The notes under the pieces: generated by a model
Database searches by the model: none
What the model saw: the letters and a program-made list of their open reading frames with translations, nothing else
What the model was told of the DNA's origin: nothing
Made by a program: the position numbers and the translations under genes
Shown here: positions 1 to 8,233 of the stretch, one piece after another
How the letters are laid out: every line of letters begins with the position of its first letter
Position numbering within the stretch: position 1 is the stretch's first letter
Source: Saprospiraceae bacterium
GTDB lineage: Bacteria; Bacteroidota; Bacteroidia; Chitinophagales; Saprospiraceae
Direction of reading: 5' to 3'
Assembly (NCBI GenBank): GCA_016787285.1
Contig: JAEUUV010000079.1
Span: 1-35,778, forward strand
Length of the DNA stretch: 35,778 nt

Positions 1-3000
1 TCCGCCGTGCTCCACGCGTAGGCGGCAAAGTTGCCGCCCACCGTCAGGGTGCCGCTGCTGTTGGTGCAAATGGCCGCCGGTCCGTTGATTGTCGGCGTAG
101 GTAGCGGCTGGGCAGTGGCGGCTAAAGATGCGGTGGCAGTACAGCCGAGCGCGTCGGTTACCGTCACCGCGTAATTTCCGGTAGCATTCACGGTAATATC
201 CGACGTGGTTTCGGTGGTGCTCCACAGGTAGGACACGAAGCCCGGCGTGGCGCTCAGCGCGGTGCTGCTGTTTTCACAAAAGTTCGGATTTCCCGAAACC
301 GCCACCACGGGCGGGTCGGGAATGGTCACGGCCAACTGCCCGGTACCGGTGCAGCCCGAAGCGTCGGTTACCACCACGGTGTACGTGTCGTCGGTTGCCA
401 CGGAAATGGTCGGCGTGGTTTCGCCGGTGCTCCACAGGTAGCCGGCAAAACCGGCGCTTGCTTCGAGCGTGATTTGCCCGTTGCAGGCGTAGGGCAGGGC
501 GGAAACGGTGGGTGTTAGTTGGGTGACCACACTCACACTTTGTGCAGTGCTGCCCGTGCAACCGAATACATCGGTCACCGTCACGCCGAAGTTGCCGGCG
601 GTATTGACCGTGATGGACGGCGTGGTTTCCGCCGTGCTCCACGCGTAGGCGGCGAAGTTGCCGCCCACCGTCAGCGTGCCGCTGCTGTTGGTACAGATAG
701 CCGCCGGACCGTTGATTGTCGGCGTAGGTAGCGGCTGGGCAGTGGCGGCTAAAAATGCGGTGGCGGTACATCCGAGCGCGTCGGTTACCGTCACCCCATA
801 GTTCCCGGTGGCATTCACGGTAATACCCGGCGTGGTTTCCGACGTGCTCCACAGGTAAGACACAAAGCCCGGCGTGGCGCTCAGCGCGGTGCTGCTGTTT
901 GCGCAGAAATTTGGATTTCCCGAAACAGCCACCACAGGCGGGTCGGGTACCGTCACGGCCAACTGCCCGGTGCCGGTACAGCCCGAAGCATCGGTCACTA
1001 CCACCGTGTACGTATTGTCGGTTGCCACGGAAATGCTCGGCGTGGTTTCCCCGGTGCTCCACAGGTAGCCGGCAAAACCGGCGCCCGCTTCGAGCGTGAT
1101 TTGCCCGTTGCAGGCGTAGGGCAGAGCGGAAACGGTGGGTGTTAGTTGGGTGACCACACTCACACTTTGTGCGGTGCTGCCCGTGCAACCGAAAACATCG
1201 GTCACCGTCACGCCAAAGTTGCCGGCGGCATTGACGGTAATGGACGGCGTGGTTTCCGCCGTGCTCCACATGTAGGCGGCGAAATTTCCGCCCACCGTCA
1301 GCGTGCCGCTGCTGTTGGTGCAAATGGCCGCGGGGCCGCTGATCTGCGGTGTGGGCAGCGGTTGAGCGGTGGCGCTCAGCGCAGCCGTGGCCGTACAGCC
1401 AAGCACGTCGGTCACGGTCACCGTGTAAGTACCGGTGGCATTCACGGTAATATCCGACGTGGTTTCGGTGGTGCTCCACAGGTAGGACACGAAGCCCGGC
1501 GTGGCGCTCAGCGCGGTGCTGCTGTTAGCACAAAAATTCGGATTCCCGGAAACCGCCACCACGGGCGGGTCGGGAATGGTCACGGCCAACTGCCCGGTGC
1601 CAGTGCAACCCGAAGCGTCGGTGACCAGAACCGTGTACGTGTCATCGGCGGTCACGGAAATGCTCGGCGTGGTTTCACCGGTGCTCCACAGGTAGCCGGC
1701 AAAACCGGCGCTTGCTTCGAGCGTGATTTGCCCATTGCAGGCGTAGGGCAGGGCAGAAACGGTGGGTGTTAGTTGGGTGACCACACTCACCGATTGCGCG
1801 GTACTGCCCGTGCAACCGAATACATCGGTCACCGTCACGCCGAAGTTGCCGGCGGTATTGACCGTGATGGACGGCGTTGTTTCCGCCGTGCTCCACGAAT
1901 ACGAGGCGAAGTTTCCGCCCACCGACAGGGTGCCGCTGCTGTTGGTGCAGATAGCCGCCGGGCCGCTGATTTGCGGTGTGGGCAGCGGTTGTGCAGTAGC
2001 GGTTAAAGATGCCGTAGCCGTACAGCCGAGCGCGTCGGTTACCGTCACCCCGTAGTTCCCGGTGGCATTCACGGTAATATCCGACGTGGTTTCAGTGGTG
2101 CTCCACAGGTAGGAAACAAAACCCGGCGTGGCGCTCAGCGCGGTGCTGCTGTTAGCACAAAAGTTCGGATTCCCCGAAACAGCCACCACGGGCGGGTCGG
2201 GTATCGTCACGGCCAACTGCCCGGTACCGGTGCAACCCGAAGCGTCGGTGACCAGGACCGTGTACGTGTCATCGGCGGTCACGGAAATGCTCGGCGTGGT
2301 TTCGCCGGTGCTCCACAGGTACGTGGCAAAACCTGCATTTGCCTGCAGCGTGATTTGGCCGTCGCAGGCGTAAGGCAGGGCGGATAGCTGCGGGTTGAGT
2401 GCTGTGACGACGCTCACGGTTTGGGCTGCCGTTCCGGTGCAGCCAAAGGAATTTGTCACAGTTACGGTGTACGTTCCGGCGGCATTGACCGGAATAGACT
2501 GGCTATTTTGCATGTTTGACCAGGCATAACTGGAAAATGCACCCACGGCAGTCAGCGTACCGCTGCTGTTGGCACAAATGGACTGGGGGCCGTCTATGCT
2601 GGTGGTCGGCGCCGGATTTACCGCGAGGTCGAACGACGTTTCAGCGGTGCATCCGTAGCCGTCGGTTGCTGTGACGGTGTAGGTGTTGGCCTGATTGACG
2701 GTGATGCTTGGCCCAACCTGGTTGTTGGACCACACGTAAATCCCGAATCCGGGTGTTGCCTCCAGCGTGGCACTTGCATTTTGGCAAATCACATTTGGCC
2801 CCGAAATACCCACGACAGGCGGGTCGGGAATGTTCACCGCCACTTCGGCTGTGCCGGAACAACCGGTGTTGTCGGTGACTGTCACGGTGTACAGATCGCT
2901 GGTGTTTACCGTGATGGTGGAGGTGGTTTCACTGGTGCTCCACAGGTAGGTGCTGAAACCCGTGCCCGCGTCGAGGGTGATTTGTCCGTTGCAGTTGTAG

Positions 3001-5864
3001 GGCTGCTCGGCGATTTGCGGCTCCAGACTGGAGGAAATGTTGAGCGTTTTCGAAGCGGTACCTGTGCAGCCGTTGGCATCGGTGACGGTCACGGTGTACG
3101 TGCCGGCATTACTCACCGTGATTGAATTGGTCGTTTCGGTGGTGCTCCAGAGGTACGAATCGAAGTTGCCCGGTACGCTGAACGTGGCCGAGCCGCCGGC
3201 GCAGATGGAATTTGGCCCGGCTATGGTCGGTACGGGATTGGGCACGACCTGCACGGGGAACACATCGGTGGCGGTGCAGCCAAAACCGTCGGTGGCCGTT
3301 ACGCCGTAGTTGCCGGCGGCATTGACGGTGATGCTGTTTCCGGTTTGGGCGTTCGACCACACGTAAGCGTTCAACCCCGGCGTCGCCGTCAGCACGGTAT
3401 TGCCGCCCTGGCAGATTTGGCTGTTTCCCGAAATTTCCACCACCGGATCGTCGGGGATGTCGGCAAAAAACGTGTCGGTACCGGTGCAGCCGTTGGCTGC
3501 GGTGACGGTGACCGAGTAGTCGTCATCGGCATTCACAGTGATGGGATTGATCGTCTGGTTGGTATTCCAGAGGTAAGTAGAAAAGCCGGGGCCGGCATTC
3601 AAAACCAATTGGTCATTGCACTGGTATGGCCCGGCCGTAATGTTGGGCTGCGGCGAAGGCAACACGGTGAGCGTGTGCGCGGCGGTACCCGTGCAGCCGG
3701 AAAAATCGGTGACCGTCACCACATAGGTACCCGCGGTGCTCACGGTGATGCTCGGCCCTGTTTCCGCGTTCGACCAGACGTAGGAACCGAAACTGCCCGG
3801 CACTTCGAGCGTGGCCGATTCAGTGGAACAGATACTGGCCGGCCCGTTAATGGTGGGTACCGGCGCGGGCAAAATGCTTATGGTAATCGAAGCAGTAGCG
3901 GTGCAACCGAATCCGTCGGAAGCGGTGACGGTGTAGATACCGGCGTTGAAAACCGTGATGTTCGGCCCGGTTTGGTTGGTAGACCACACGTAGGCATTCA
4001 GGCCCGGCGTGGCTTCCAGCGAACTGTTGTCGCCCTGGCAGAATTCGGTATTGCCCGTGATGGCAACTGCCGGCGGAGCAGGAATTGCAACGACAAAATC
4101 ATCTGTGCCTGAGCAGCCGTTGGCATCGGTGACGGTAACGGTGTAGGTTCCGTCGGCATTTACGGTGATGGTGCTGCCCGATTGGTTGGTGCTCCAGTTG
4201 TACGATGCAAACCCGGTCGGCACGCTCAGGGTGATTTGTCCGTTACAGGCGTATGGCGCGGCGGAAATAATCGGAGTCGGGATGGGGTTTACCGCCAGGG
4301 TGAACGAGGCTGTTCCGGTGCAATTGTTTGCGTCGGTAACCGTCACCGTGTACGTGCCGGCGCCGGATACGTCAATGGACTGGGTGGTTTCGCTGGTGCT
4401 CCACAAATATTCGGCAAAACTCGGGGTAACCGTCAGGGTCCCGGACTGCCCGTCACAAATGGCCGGCGGGCCGGAAATGGTGGGCGTGGGAGCCGGAGTG
4501 CTTGTGACGGCAAATGTGGCCGTATCGGTGCAGCCAAAGGCATCGGTAGCGGTTACGGTGTACGTGCCGGCTGAGTTTACGGTAATCGAGGGGCCGTTTC
4601 CGCTCGGACTCCAGGCGTAGTTGGAAAAACCCGGGGTAGCATCAAGCGTACCGGAGCCGTTGGCGCAGATTTGATTGTCGCCGGTAATATCCACCATGGG
4701 CGGCGGGGGAATATTGACGTCAATCGTGGCCGTGCCCGAGCAACCGTTGGCGTCGGTTACCGTGAGTCCGTAGGTACCGTCGGCGTTTACCGTAATGGAG
4801 TTTCCGGGCTGGTTGGTGCTCCAGTTGTACGATGCAAACCCAGTCGGCACACTCAAGGTAATTTGTCCGTTGCAGGCATACGGCGCGGCGGAAATCACCG
4901 GCACGGGGTTGGGGTTTACCGTCAGGGTAAATGTTGCCGTTCCGGTACAGCCGTTGGCATCGGTGACGGTAACGGTATAGGCGCCGGCGCCGGATACGTC
5001 AATGGACTGGGTGGTTTCGCTGGTGCTCCACAAATATTCGGCGAAACTCGGGGTAACCGTCAGGGTCCCGGACTGCCCGTCGCAAATGGCCGGCGGGCCG
5101 GAAATGGTGGGCGAGGGAGCCGGGTTTTGGGATACCGTGAAGGAATCGGAGTCGGTGCATCCGAAGGCATTGGTTACCGTTACGCTGTAAGTTCCGGCAT
5201 TGGTTACTGTGATGGATTCGCCATTGCCGCCGGTACTCCAGGAATACAGTAAAAACCCCGGAGTGGCTTGTAGTACGGTGGATTCATTCGCACAGATGAT
5301 ATTATTGCCGGTAATGGTCACAACCGGGTCAGGGGGGGCAATGACCGTAACCGCCGTCGTACCGGTACAGCCGTTTGCATCCGTTACCGTTACTTCATAA
5401 GTACCATCGCCATTCGTAAAGATGGTGTCGGTTGTCTGACCGGATGACCAATTGTAGGCTGCGAAGCCGCTTGTTACACTGATGGTGAATGTGCCGTTGC
5501 AGTTGTAAAAAGCGGAAGTGATGGCGGGGATGGGCGCCGGGGATTGAGTTACCGTGTACGTGGCAGTGCCCGTACAGCCGGCGCTGTTGGTGACCGTGAC
5601 GGTATAGGTGCCCGGGCTGTTTACCGTCGTGGATTGGTCTGTGTCATTGTTTGACCACAGGTAGGAATCGAAGTTCTGCGGCACGGTGAGCGTAGTGCTG
5701 CCTCCCTCGCAGAACTGGTTGTTTCCGGTGATGGTGGGCTGCGGCGCCGGTACCACATTGAGCGTGACAGAGCCAAGGGTGCAGCCTTGCGCGAACATCT
5801 CATCGTTGGAAAAGGGAGAAACGGCAATCAGAATGCCGAGCACGGAGGGTAAACTTATCCTCAT
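1..5864 (-). CDS. Giant Ig/PKD-like repeat surface adhesin, N-terminal ~1954 codons (3' end outside window)
   Basis: The minus-strand frame stays in phase from an ATG at 5864 to the left edge, so the C-terminus lies outside the window. A short hydrophobic signal peptide ends near residue 26 (FAQ). After it come about 27 modules of 68-72 residues with the pattern xxCxxxxxxLxxxxGFxxYxWSTxETTxxITVxxxGxYTVTVTDxxGCTG, each with two cysteines and one core Trp. Three module types (A, B, C) alternate and form a 209-residue super-repeat. In Bacteroidota such arrays are extracellular stalks of gliding or adhesion proteins exported by T9SS, usually ending in a CHU_C/type B or type A sorting domain; that end cannot be checked here. 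A stop lies two codons upstream, so the start is fixed. It is transcribed away from ompA. The coding assignment is strong. Adhesion as the function is inferred from architecture. Confidence 0.9.
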   Translation of the reverse strand, partial: MRISLPSVLGILIAVSPFSNDEMFAQGCTLGSVTLNVVPAPQPTITGNNQFCEGGSTTLTVPQNFDSYLWSNNDTDQSTTVNSPGTYTVTVTNSAGCTGTATYTVTQSPAPIPAITSAFYNCNGTFTISVTSGFAAYNWSSGQTTDTIFTNGDGTYEVTVTDANGCTGTTAVTVIAPPDPVVTITGNNIICANESTVLQATPGFLLYSWSTGGNGESITVTNAGTYSVTVTNAFGCTDSDSFTVSQNPAPSPTISGPPAICDGQSGTLTVTPSFAEYLWSTSETTQSIDVSGAGAYTVTVTDANGCTGTATFTLTVNPNPVPVISAAPYACNGQITLSVPTGFASYNWSTNQPGNSITVNADGTYGLTVTDANGCSGTATIDVNIPPPPMVDITGDNQICANGSGTLDATPGFSNYAWSPSGNGPSITVNSAGTYTVTATDAFGCTDTATFAVTSTPAPTPTISGPPAICDGQSGTLTVTPSFAEYLWSTSETTQSIDVSGAGTYTVTVTDANNCTGTASFTLAVNPIPTPIISAAPYACNGQITLSVPTGFASYNWSTNQSGSTITVNADGTYTVTVTDANGCSGTDDFVVAIPAPPAVAITGNTEFCQGDNSSLEATPGLNAYVWSTNQTGPNITVFNAGIYTVTASDGFGCTATASITISILPAPVPTINGPASICSTESATLEVPGSFGSYVWSNAETGPSITVSTAGTYVVTVTDFSGCTGTAAHTLTVLPSPQPNITAGPYQCNDQLVLNAGPGFSTYLWNTNQTINPITVNADDDYSVTVTAANGCTGTDTFFADIPDDPVVEISGNSQICQGGNTVLTATPGLNAYVWSNAQTGNSITVNAAGNYGVTATDGFGCTATDVFPVQVVPNPVPTIAGPNSICAGGSATFSVPGNFDSYLWSTTETTNSITVSNAGTYTVTVTDANGCTGTASKTLNISSSLEPQIAEQPYNCNGQITLDAGTGFSTYLWSTSETTSTITVNTSDLYTVTVTDNTGCSGTAEVAVNIPDPPVVGISGPNVICQNASATLEATPGFGIYVWSNNQVGPSITVNQANTYTVTATDGYGCTAETSFDLAVNPAPTTSIDGPQSICANSSGTLTAVGAFSSYAWSNMQNSQSIPVNAAGTYTVTVTNSFGCTGTAAQTVSVVTALNPQLSALPYACDGQITLQANAGFATYLWSTGETTPSISVTADDTYTVLVTDASGCTGTGQLAVTIPDPPVVAVSGNPNFCANSSTALSATPGFVSYLWSTTETTSDITVNATGNYGVTVTDALGCTATASLTATAQPLPTPQISGPAAICTNSSGTLSVGGNFASYSWSTAETTPSITVNTAGNFGVTVTDVFGCTGSTAQSVSVVTQLTPTVSALPYACNGQITLEASAGFAGYLWSTGETTPSISVTADDTYTVLVTDASGCTGTGQLAVTIPDPPVVAVSGNPNFCANSSTALSATPGFVSYLWSTTETTSDITVNATGTYTVTVTDVLGCTATAALSATAQPLPTPQISGPAAICTNSSGTLTVGGNFAAYMWSTAETTPSITVNAAGNFGVTVTDVFGCTGSTAQSVSVVTQLTPTVSALPYACNGQITLEAGAGFAGYLWSTGETTPSISVATDNTYTVVVTDASGCTGTGQLAVTVPDPPVVAVSGNPNFCANSSTALSATPGFVSYLWSTSETTPGITVNATGNYGVTVTDALGCTATAFLAATAQPLPTPTINGPAAICTNSSGTLTVGGNFAAYAWSTAETTPSITVNTAGNFGVTVTDVFGCTGSTAQSVSVVTQLTPTVSALPYACNGQITLEASAGFAGYLWSTGETTPTISVATDDTYTVVVTDASGCTGTGQLAVTIPDPPVVAVSGNPNFCENSSTALSATPGFVSYLWSTTETTSDITVNATGNYAVTVTDALGCTATASLAATAQPLPTPTINGPAAICTNSSGTLTVGGNFAAYAWSTA
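1..5864 (-). repeat. 627-bp in-frame tandem super-repeat, about 9.3 copies
   Basis: One anchor (the codons for the TTGGSG-like shadow motif, read on the plus strand) recurs at 304, 931, 1558, 2185, 2812, 3439, 4066, 4693 and 5320, always exactly 627 bp apart. Copies between 1 and about 2380 are nearly identical at the nucleotide level. Copies from 2400 to 5864 have diverged, yet spacing has not changed by a single base. A second nearly identical pair lies at about 4183-4500 and 4810-5127, again 627 bp apart. The unit encodes 209 residues, three Ig/PKD-like modules of about 69, 68 and 72 residues. Confidence 0.95.
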
Positions 5865-5918
5865 GGTTTACAATTGTGGATGTTAGACAGTTATTCGAAA
5901 AGCCGGTTTTTTGTTTGG

Positions 5919-5948
5919 TAAATGTAACAGGAGTATCTCAGTATCGAA
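5919..5948 (-). promoter_or_regulatory. Possible promoter of the giant adhesin gene
   Basis: On the minus strand TTC, 19 nt, TACATTTA matches the Bacteroidota TTG-N19-TAnnTTTG consensus with one mismatch in each box. It would give a leader of about 50 nt before the ATG at 5864. The rest of 5949-6070 shows no gene. Confidence 0.3.
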
Positions 5949-6074
5949 TTGTTTTATCCGGAGTTGGTTTGTTAAGTTTTGGCATTTGTTCAAAAATGTC
6001 ATTTTAAGTGTATGAAAATGATAAACACGACAAGTTAATGGGTGATTGACATTCACCTGCGGGTCTTCAAGAAA

Positions 6075-6108
6075 CAACGCCCCGACCCTTGTCAGGATCG
6101 AGGCGTTG
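6075..6108 (-). terminator. Rho-independent terminator after the OmpA gene
   Basis: A 7-bp outer stem (CAACGCC/GGCGTTG) continues into an inner CGACC/GG-TCG stem. On the minus strand it is followed by TTTCTT. It lies 46 nt past the ompA-family stop at 6155 and before the adhesin promoter, so it likely insulates the two genes. Confidence 0.6.
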
Positions 6109-6154
6109 AAACAATTTTAGCCGGAAGCATGTGCCTAAGGCCCAGTCTGCCGGG

Positions 6155-7639
6155 TTATTTATTTTCAAAATCCAGCACCAGTTCAAACTCCACGCGGCGG
6201 TTTTTGGCCCGTCCGGCGCTGCGTTTGTTGTCGCCGATGGGCTTGGTGTCGCCGAAGCCGGCGGAGCGCAGGCGCTCGGCCTTGATGCCGCGGTACACGA
6301 AGTAGTCGTAGCAGGTTTTGGCACGGTCGGTGGACAGCGCGAGGTTGCGTTCAGGCTCACCCACGTTGTCGGTATGGCCGCGGATGTCAAGTTTGTAGTC
6401 GGGATATTGCTTCATGATCCCCACGATCTCGTCCAGAATTTTGTACGACGAGGACTTGAGTTCGGTTTTGCCGGTCTCAAACTGCACGTTTTTCATGGCG
6501 AACTCGAGTCGCTCTTTCGTCTCTTTTTTCACTTCCGGGCAGCCGTAGTTGGTAGCCGGCCCCACAGAATTCGGGCACTTGTCGAGGTTGTCGGCCACAC
6601 CGTCGCCGTCGGAGTCGGGGCATCCGTTGAACGGCCCTTTTGCATCCGGGCAGGGGTCTTTGTCGTCGGCTACGCCGTCGCCGTCGCGGTCGGTCACGGG
6701 CGGGCAGCCACCGGTGGCAGCCGTTCCGGGTTCGCGCGGGCATTTGTCGTCCTTGTCGGCCACGCCATCAGAGTCGGCATCCGGGCATCCTTTGACCGTA
6801 CCGGCTTCTGTCGGGCAGTCATCGTCCTTGTCGGCCACGCCGTCGCGGTCGCGATCCGGGCAACCTTTGACCGTACCGGCTTCCGTCGGACAATCATCGT
6901 CTTTGTCGGCCACACCGTCTTCGTCTTTGTCGGGACAGCCGTTGGTGGTGGACGCTCCCGGCTGTGTCGGGCAGTCGTCGTTGTCGTCGGCGATACCGTC
7001 ATTGTCGTAGTCGGGGCAACCGAATGCCGCAGGACGGCCAGGCTTGTCGGGGCACTGGTCGGTAGCGTCGGGTACGCCGTCTTTGTCGCGATCGGACAGT
7101 TCCTGCGGTTTGGGTGGGGCCTTGTGCAACAGGTACACGAAGCCTACGCCGAGTTGGATGTTGTCGCGTTTTTCAGCCGAGGCCTTGCGGTACTCCAACT
7201 GGGCATTGATGAACGCATACTGGGAAATCCGGAAATTGGCGCCTACGCCGAACGGAAACTGCGCGTGGCCGTTTTCAAACTCTTCCAGTGCGTAGCCGGC
7301 ACCGGCAAAAGCATAAGGCGACACCTTGGCCTCGCTGCTGATTTTTCCGAGTTGCACGACCAGGTCGAGGCTGCTGGTCACGGTGTTTCCCGTTACGCCG
7401 GGCAGTTTGGCGATGCCCATTTTCAGCGGCAAACCGATGTTCAGGAACGGTGCCACATTGCGTACATAGCCGATTTCGAAGCCTTCGCCGAGTTTGAAAT
7501 CTTCGTCGTTCAGGGTGCCATAGTCAAAGAAATTGAGCTTGGCATAAACGGCGTTTGGATTTTCCCGGTTTTGGGCCGTGGATGCCGTGGGTGTCAGTAC
7601 CCACAGCGAAAGAAGGAGTAAAAAGGAAAACTTTCTCAT
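6155..7639 (-). CDS. OmpA-family outer-membrane protein with seven TSP3 repeats
   Basis: The 494-residue protein should anchor the outer membrane to peptidoglycan. Residues 1-22 are a signal peptide (hydrophobic run, then TASTAQ). Residues about 25-180 look like a small outer-membrane beta-barrel. Residues about 183-368 hold seven TSP3-type calcium-binding repeats of the form DxDxDGVADxxDxCP. Residues about 385-490 are an OmpA/MotB domain with GHTDNVG and NLALSTDRA, giving the diaminopimelate-contacting Asp (about 424) and Arg (about 439). I chose the ATG at 7639 because the 14 residues upstream of it do not fit a signal peptide. This architecture is common in Bacteroidota as an abundant porin-like protein. 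The exact physiological role is inferred. The gene has its own terminator downstream. Confidence 0.93.
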   Translation of the reverse strand: MRKFSFLLLLSLWVLTPTASTAQNRENPNAVYAKLNFFDYGTLNDEDFKLGEGFEIGYVRNVAPFLNIGLPLKMGIAKLPGVTGNTVTSSLDLVVQLGKISSEAKVSPYAFAGAGYALEEFENGHAQFPFGVGANFRISQYAFINAQLEYRKASAEKRDNIQLGVGFVYLLHKAPPKPQELSDRDKDGVPDATDQCPDKPGRPAAFGCPDYDNDGIADDNDDCPTQPGASTTNGCPDKDEDGVADKDDDCPTEAGTVKGCPDRDRDGVADKDDDCPTEAGTVKGCPDADSDGVADKDDKCPREPGTAATGGCPPVTDRDGDGVADDKDPCPDAKGPFNGCPDSDGDGVADNLDKCPNSVGPATNYGCPEVKKETKERLEFAMKNVQFETGKTELKSSSYKILDEIVGIMKQYPDYKLDIRGHTDNVGEPERNLALSTDRAKTCYDYFVYRGIKAERLRSAGFGDTKPIGDNKRSAGRAKNRRVEFELVLDFENK

Positions 7640-7876
7640 TGTGTTGAATTTTTTTTCGGGGTCAAACAAAAAGGATACCAACTAACCTGAATCGGGTAAC
7701 ACCCCGTGCCAATGTTTGCAGCACTATGGTTGTAAGTCGGCTATCTGACCAAATTGGGTGTTGGCCCCTTTTTCATTCCGAAAGAATATGTCCACGCTAC
7801 GGTGGGTATCCTCCCATTCATCTCGGCCATCGCAGAGCGGACGGATTCCTTCGGAATAACAAATGCAGCCAGCAGC
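7640..7876. other. Noncoding stretch upstream of the OmpA gene with a 12-bp imperfect inverted repeat
   Basis: No convincing gene is seen. ATTCCGAAAGAA (7775-7786) and TTCCTTCGGAAT (7846-7857) are inverted copies with one mismatch, about 60 nt apart. They lie about 140-220 nt upstream of the OmpA start. No exact TAnnTTTG box was found for that gene. Confidence 0.4.
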
Positions 7877-7909
7877 AAAAAAAAACGCCGCCCGGATGTC
7901 CGAACGGCG
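7877..7909 (-). terminator. Strong intrinsic terminator of the 48-aa gene
   Basis: On the minus strand a CGCCG...CGGCG stem (7886-7909), with an inner CGG/CCG pairing around ACAT, is followed by nine Ts (7877-7885). It starts about 30 nt after the stop of the small gene at 7939. Confidence 0.85.
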
Positions 7910-7938
7910 AGTAGTATTTTCAGAAATTTTTTTCAGCC

Positions 7939-8085
7939 TCATTCTTCGTCATGGTCGGAGCCCCCCCTTAAGCGGTATTTTTCACGTTCAACGGGTTTAA
8001 GTTTTTTCTTTTTGTGGGATGTCTGCTGGAGTTCGCGGTCATCCGAGCGGCGGGTGTCTTTTTTGCCTTTTTCCCAGTGTCTCAT
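7939..8085 (-). CDS. Small highly charged protein, 48 aa, unknown function
   Basis: The product is unrecognised. It starts MRHWEKGKKD, is rich in Lys and Arg in its first 40 residues (including a KKKKLK run at about 25-30) and ends in an acidic DHDEE tail. It has no membrane segment and no cysteine. It is supported as a gene by its surroundings: a near-consensus promoter at 8173-8202 and a strong terminator at 7877-7909 bracket only this frame. The composition fits a nucleic-acid- or ribosome-associated peptide, but that is a guess. It reads away from the TerC gene, whose stop is 148 nt upstream. Confidence 0.65.
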   Translation of the reverse strand: MRHWEKGKKDTRRSDDRELQQTSHKKKKLKPVEREKYRLRGGSDHDEE

Positions 8086-8172
8086 GGCAAAAGTGCTTTT
8101 GTAAAGGTTGTTAGAATTTGGTGAAACAATCGTTTGGCGCTACAAAGCCAACCTTGTCGTGCTAAACAGGCA

Positions 8173-8202
8173 CAAAAATAGGCGGTATCCTGTATTGTGC
8201 AA
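8173..8202 (-). promoter_or_regulatory. Bacteroidota promoter of the 48-aa gene
   Basis: On the minus strand TTG (8202-8200), exactly 19 nt, then TATTTTTG (8180-8173), a full match to TTG-N19-TAnnTTTG. The predicted transcript has a leader of about 80 nt. Confidence 0.7.
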
Positions 8203-8233
8203 CACTGTGATTGTTAAATTTTGGGAAACCTGC

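Noticed and set aside
274-1479. Long minus-strand frame rich in Arg and His (401 codons), and similar frames across 1-5400
   Set aside because: It is a shadow frame of the repeat adhesin. The true frame has clear Ig/PKD-like modules and stays open to the window edge.
1-5864. Possible CRISPR-like array because of regular repeats
   Set aside because: The period is 627 bp and the repeats are coding and contiguous, without spacers. No cas gene is present.
6131-7621. 496-codon plus-strand open frame
   Set aside because: It is antisense to the OmpA/TSP3 gene, whose repeats (DxDGVADxxDxCP) keep the reverse strand free of stops. It has no recognisable domain.
7724-7942. 72-codon minus-strand frame
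   Set aside because: It runs through the strong terminator at 7877-7909 and shows no conserved feature. The neighbouring 48-codon frame is better supported.
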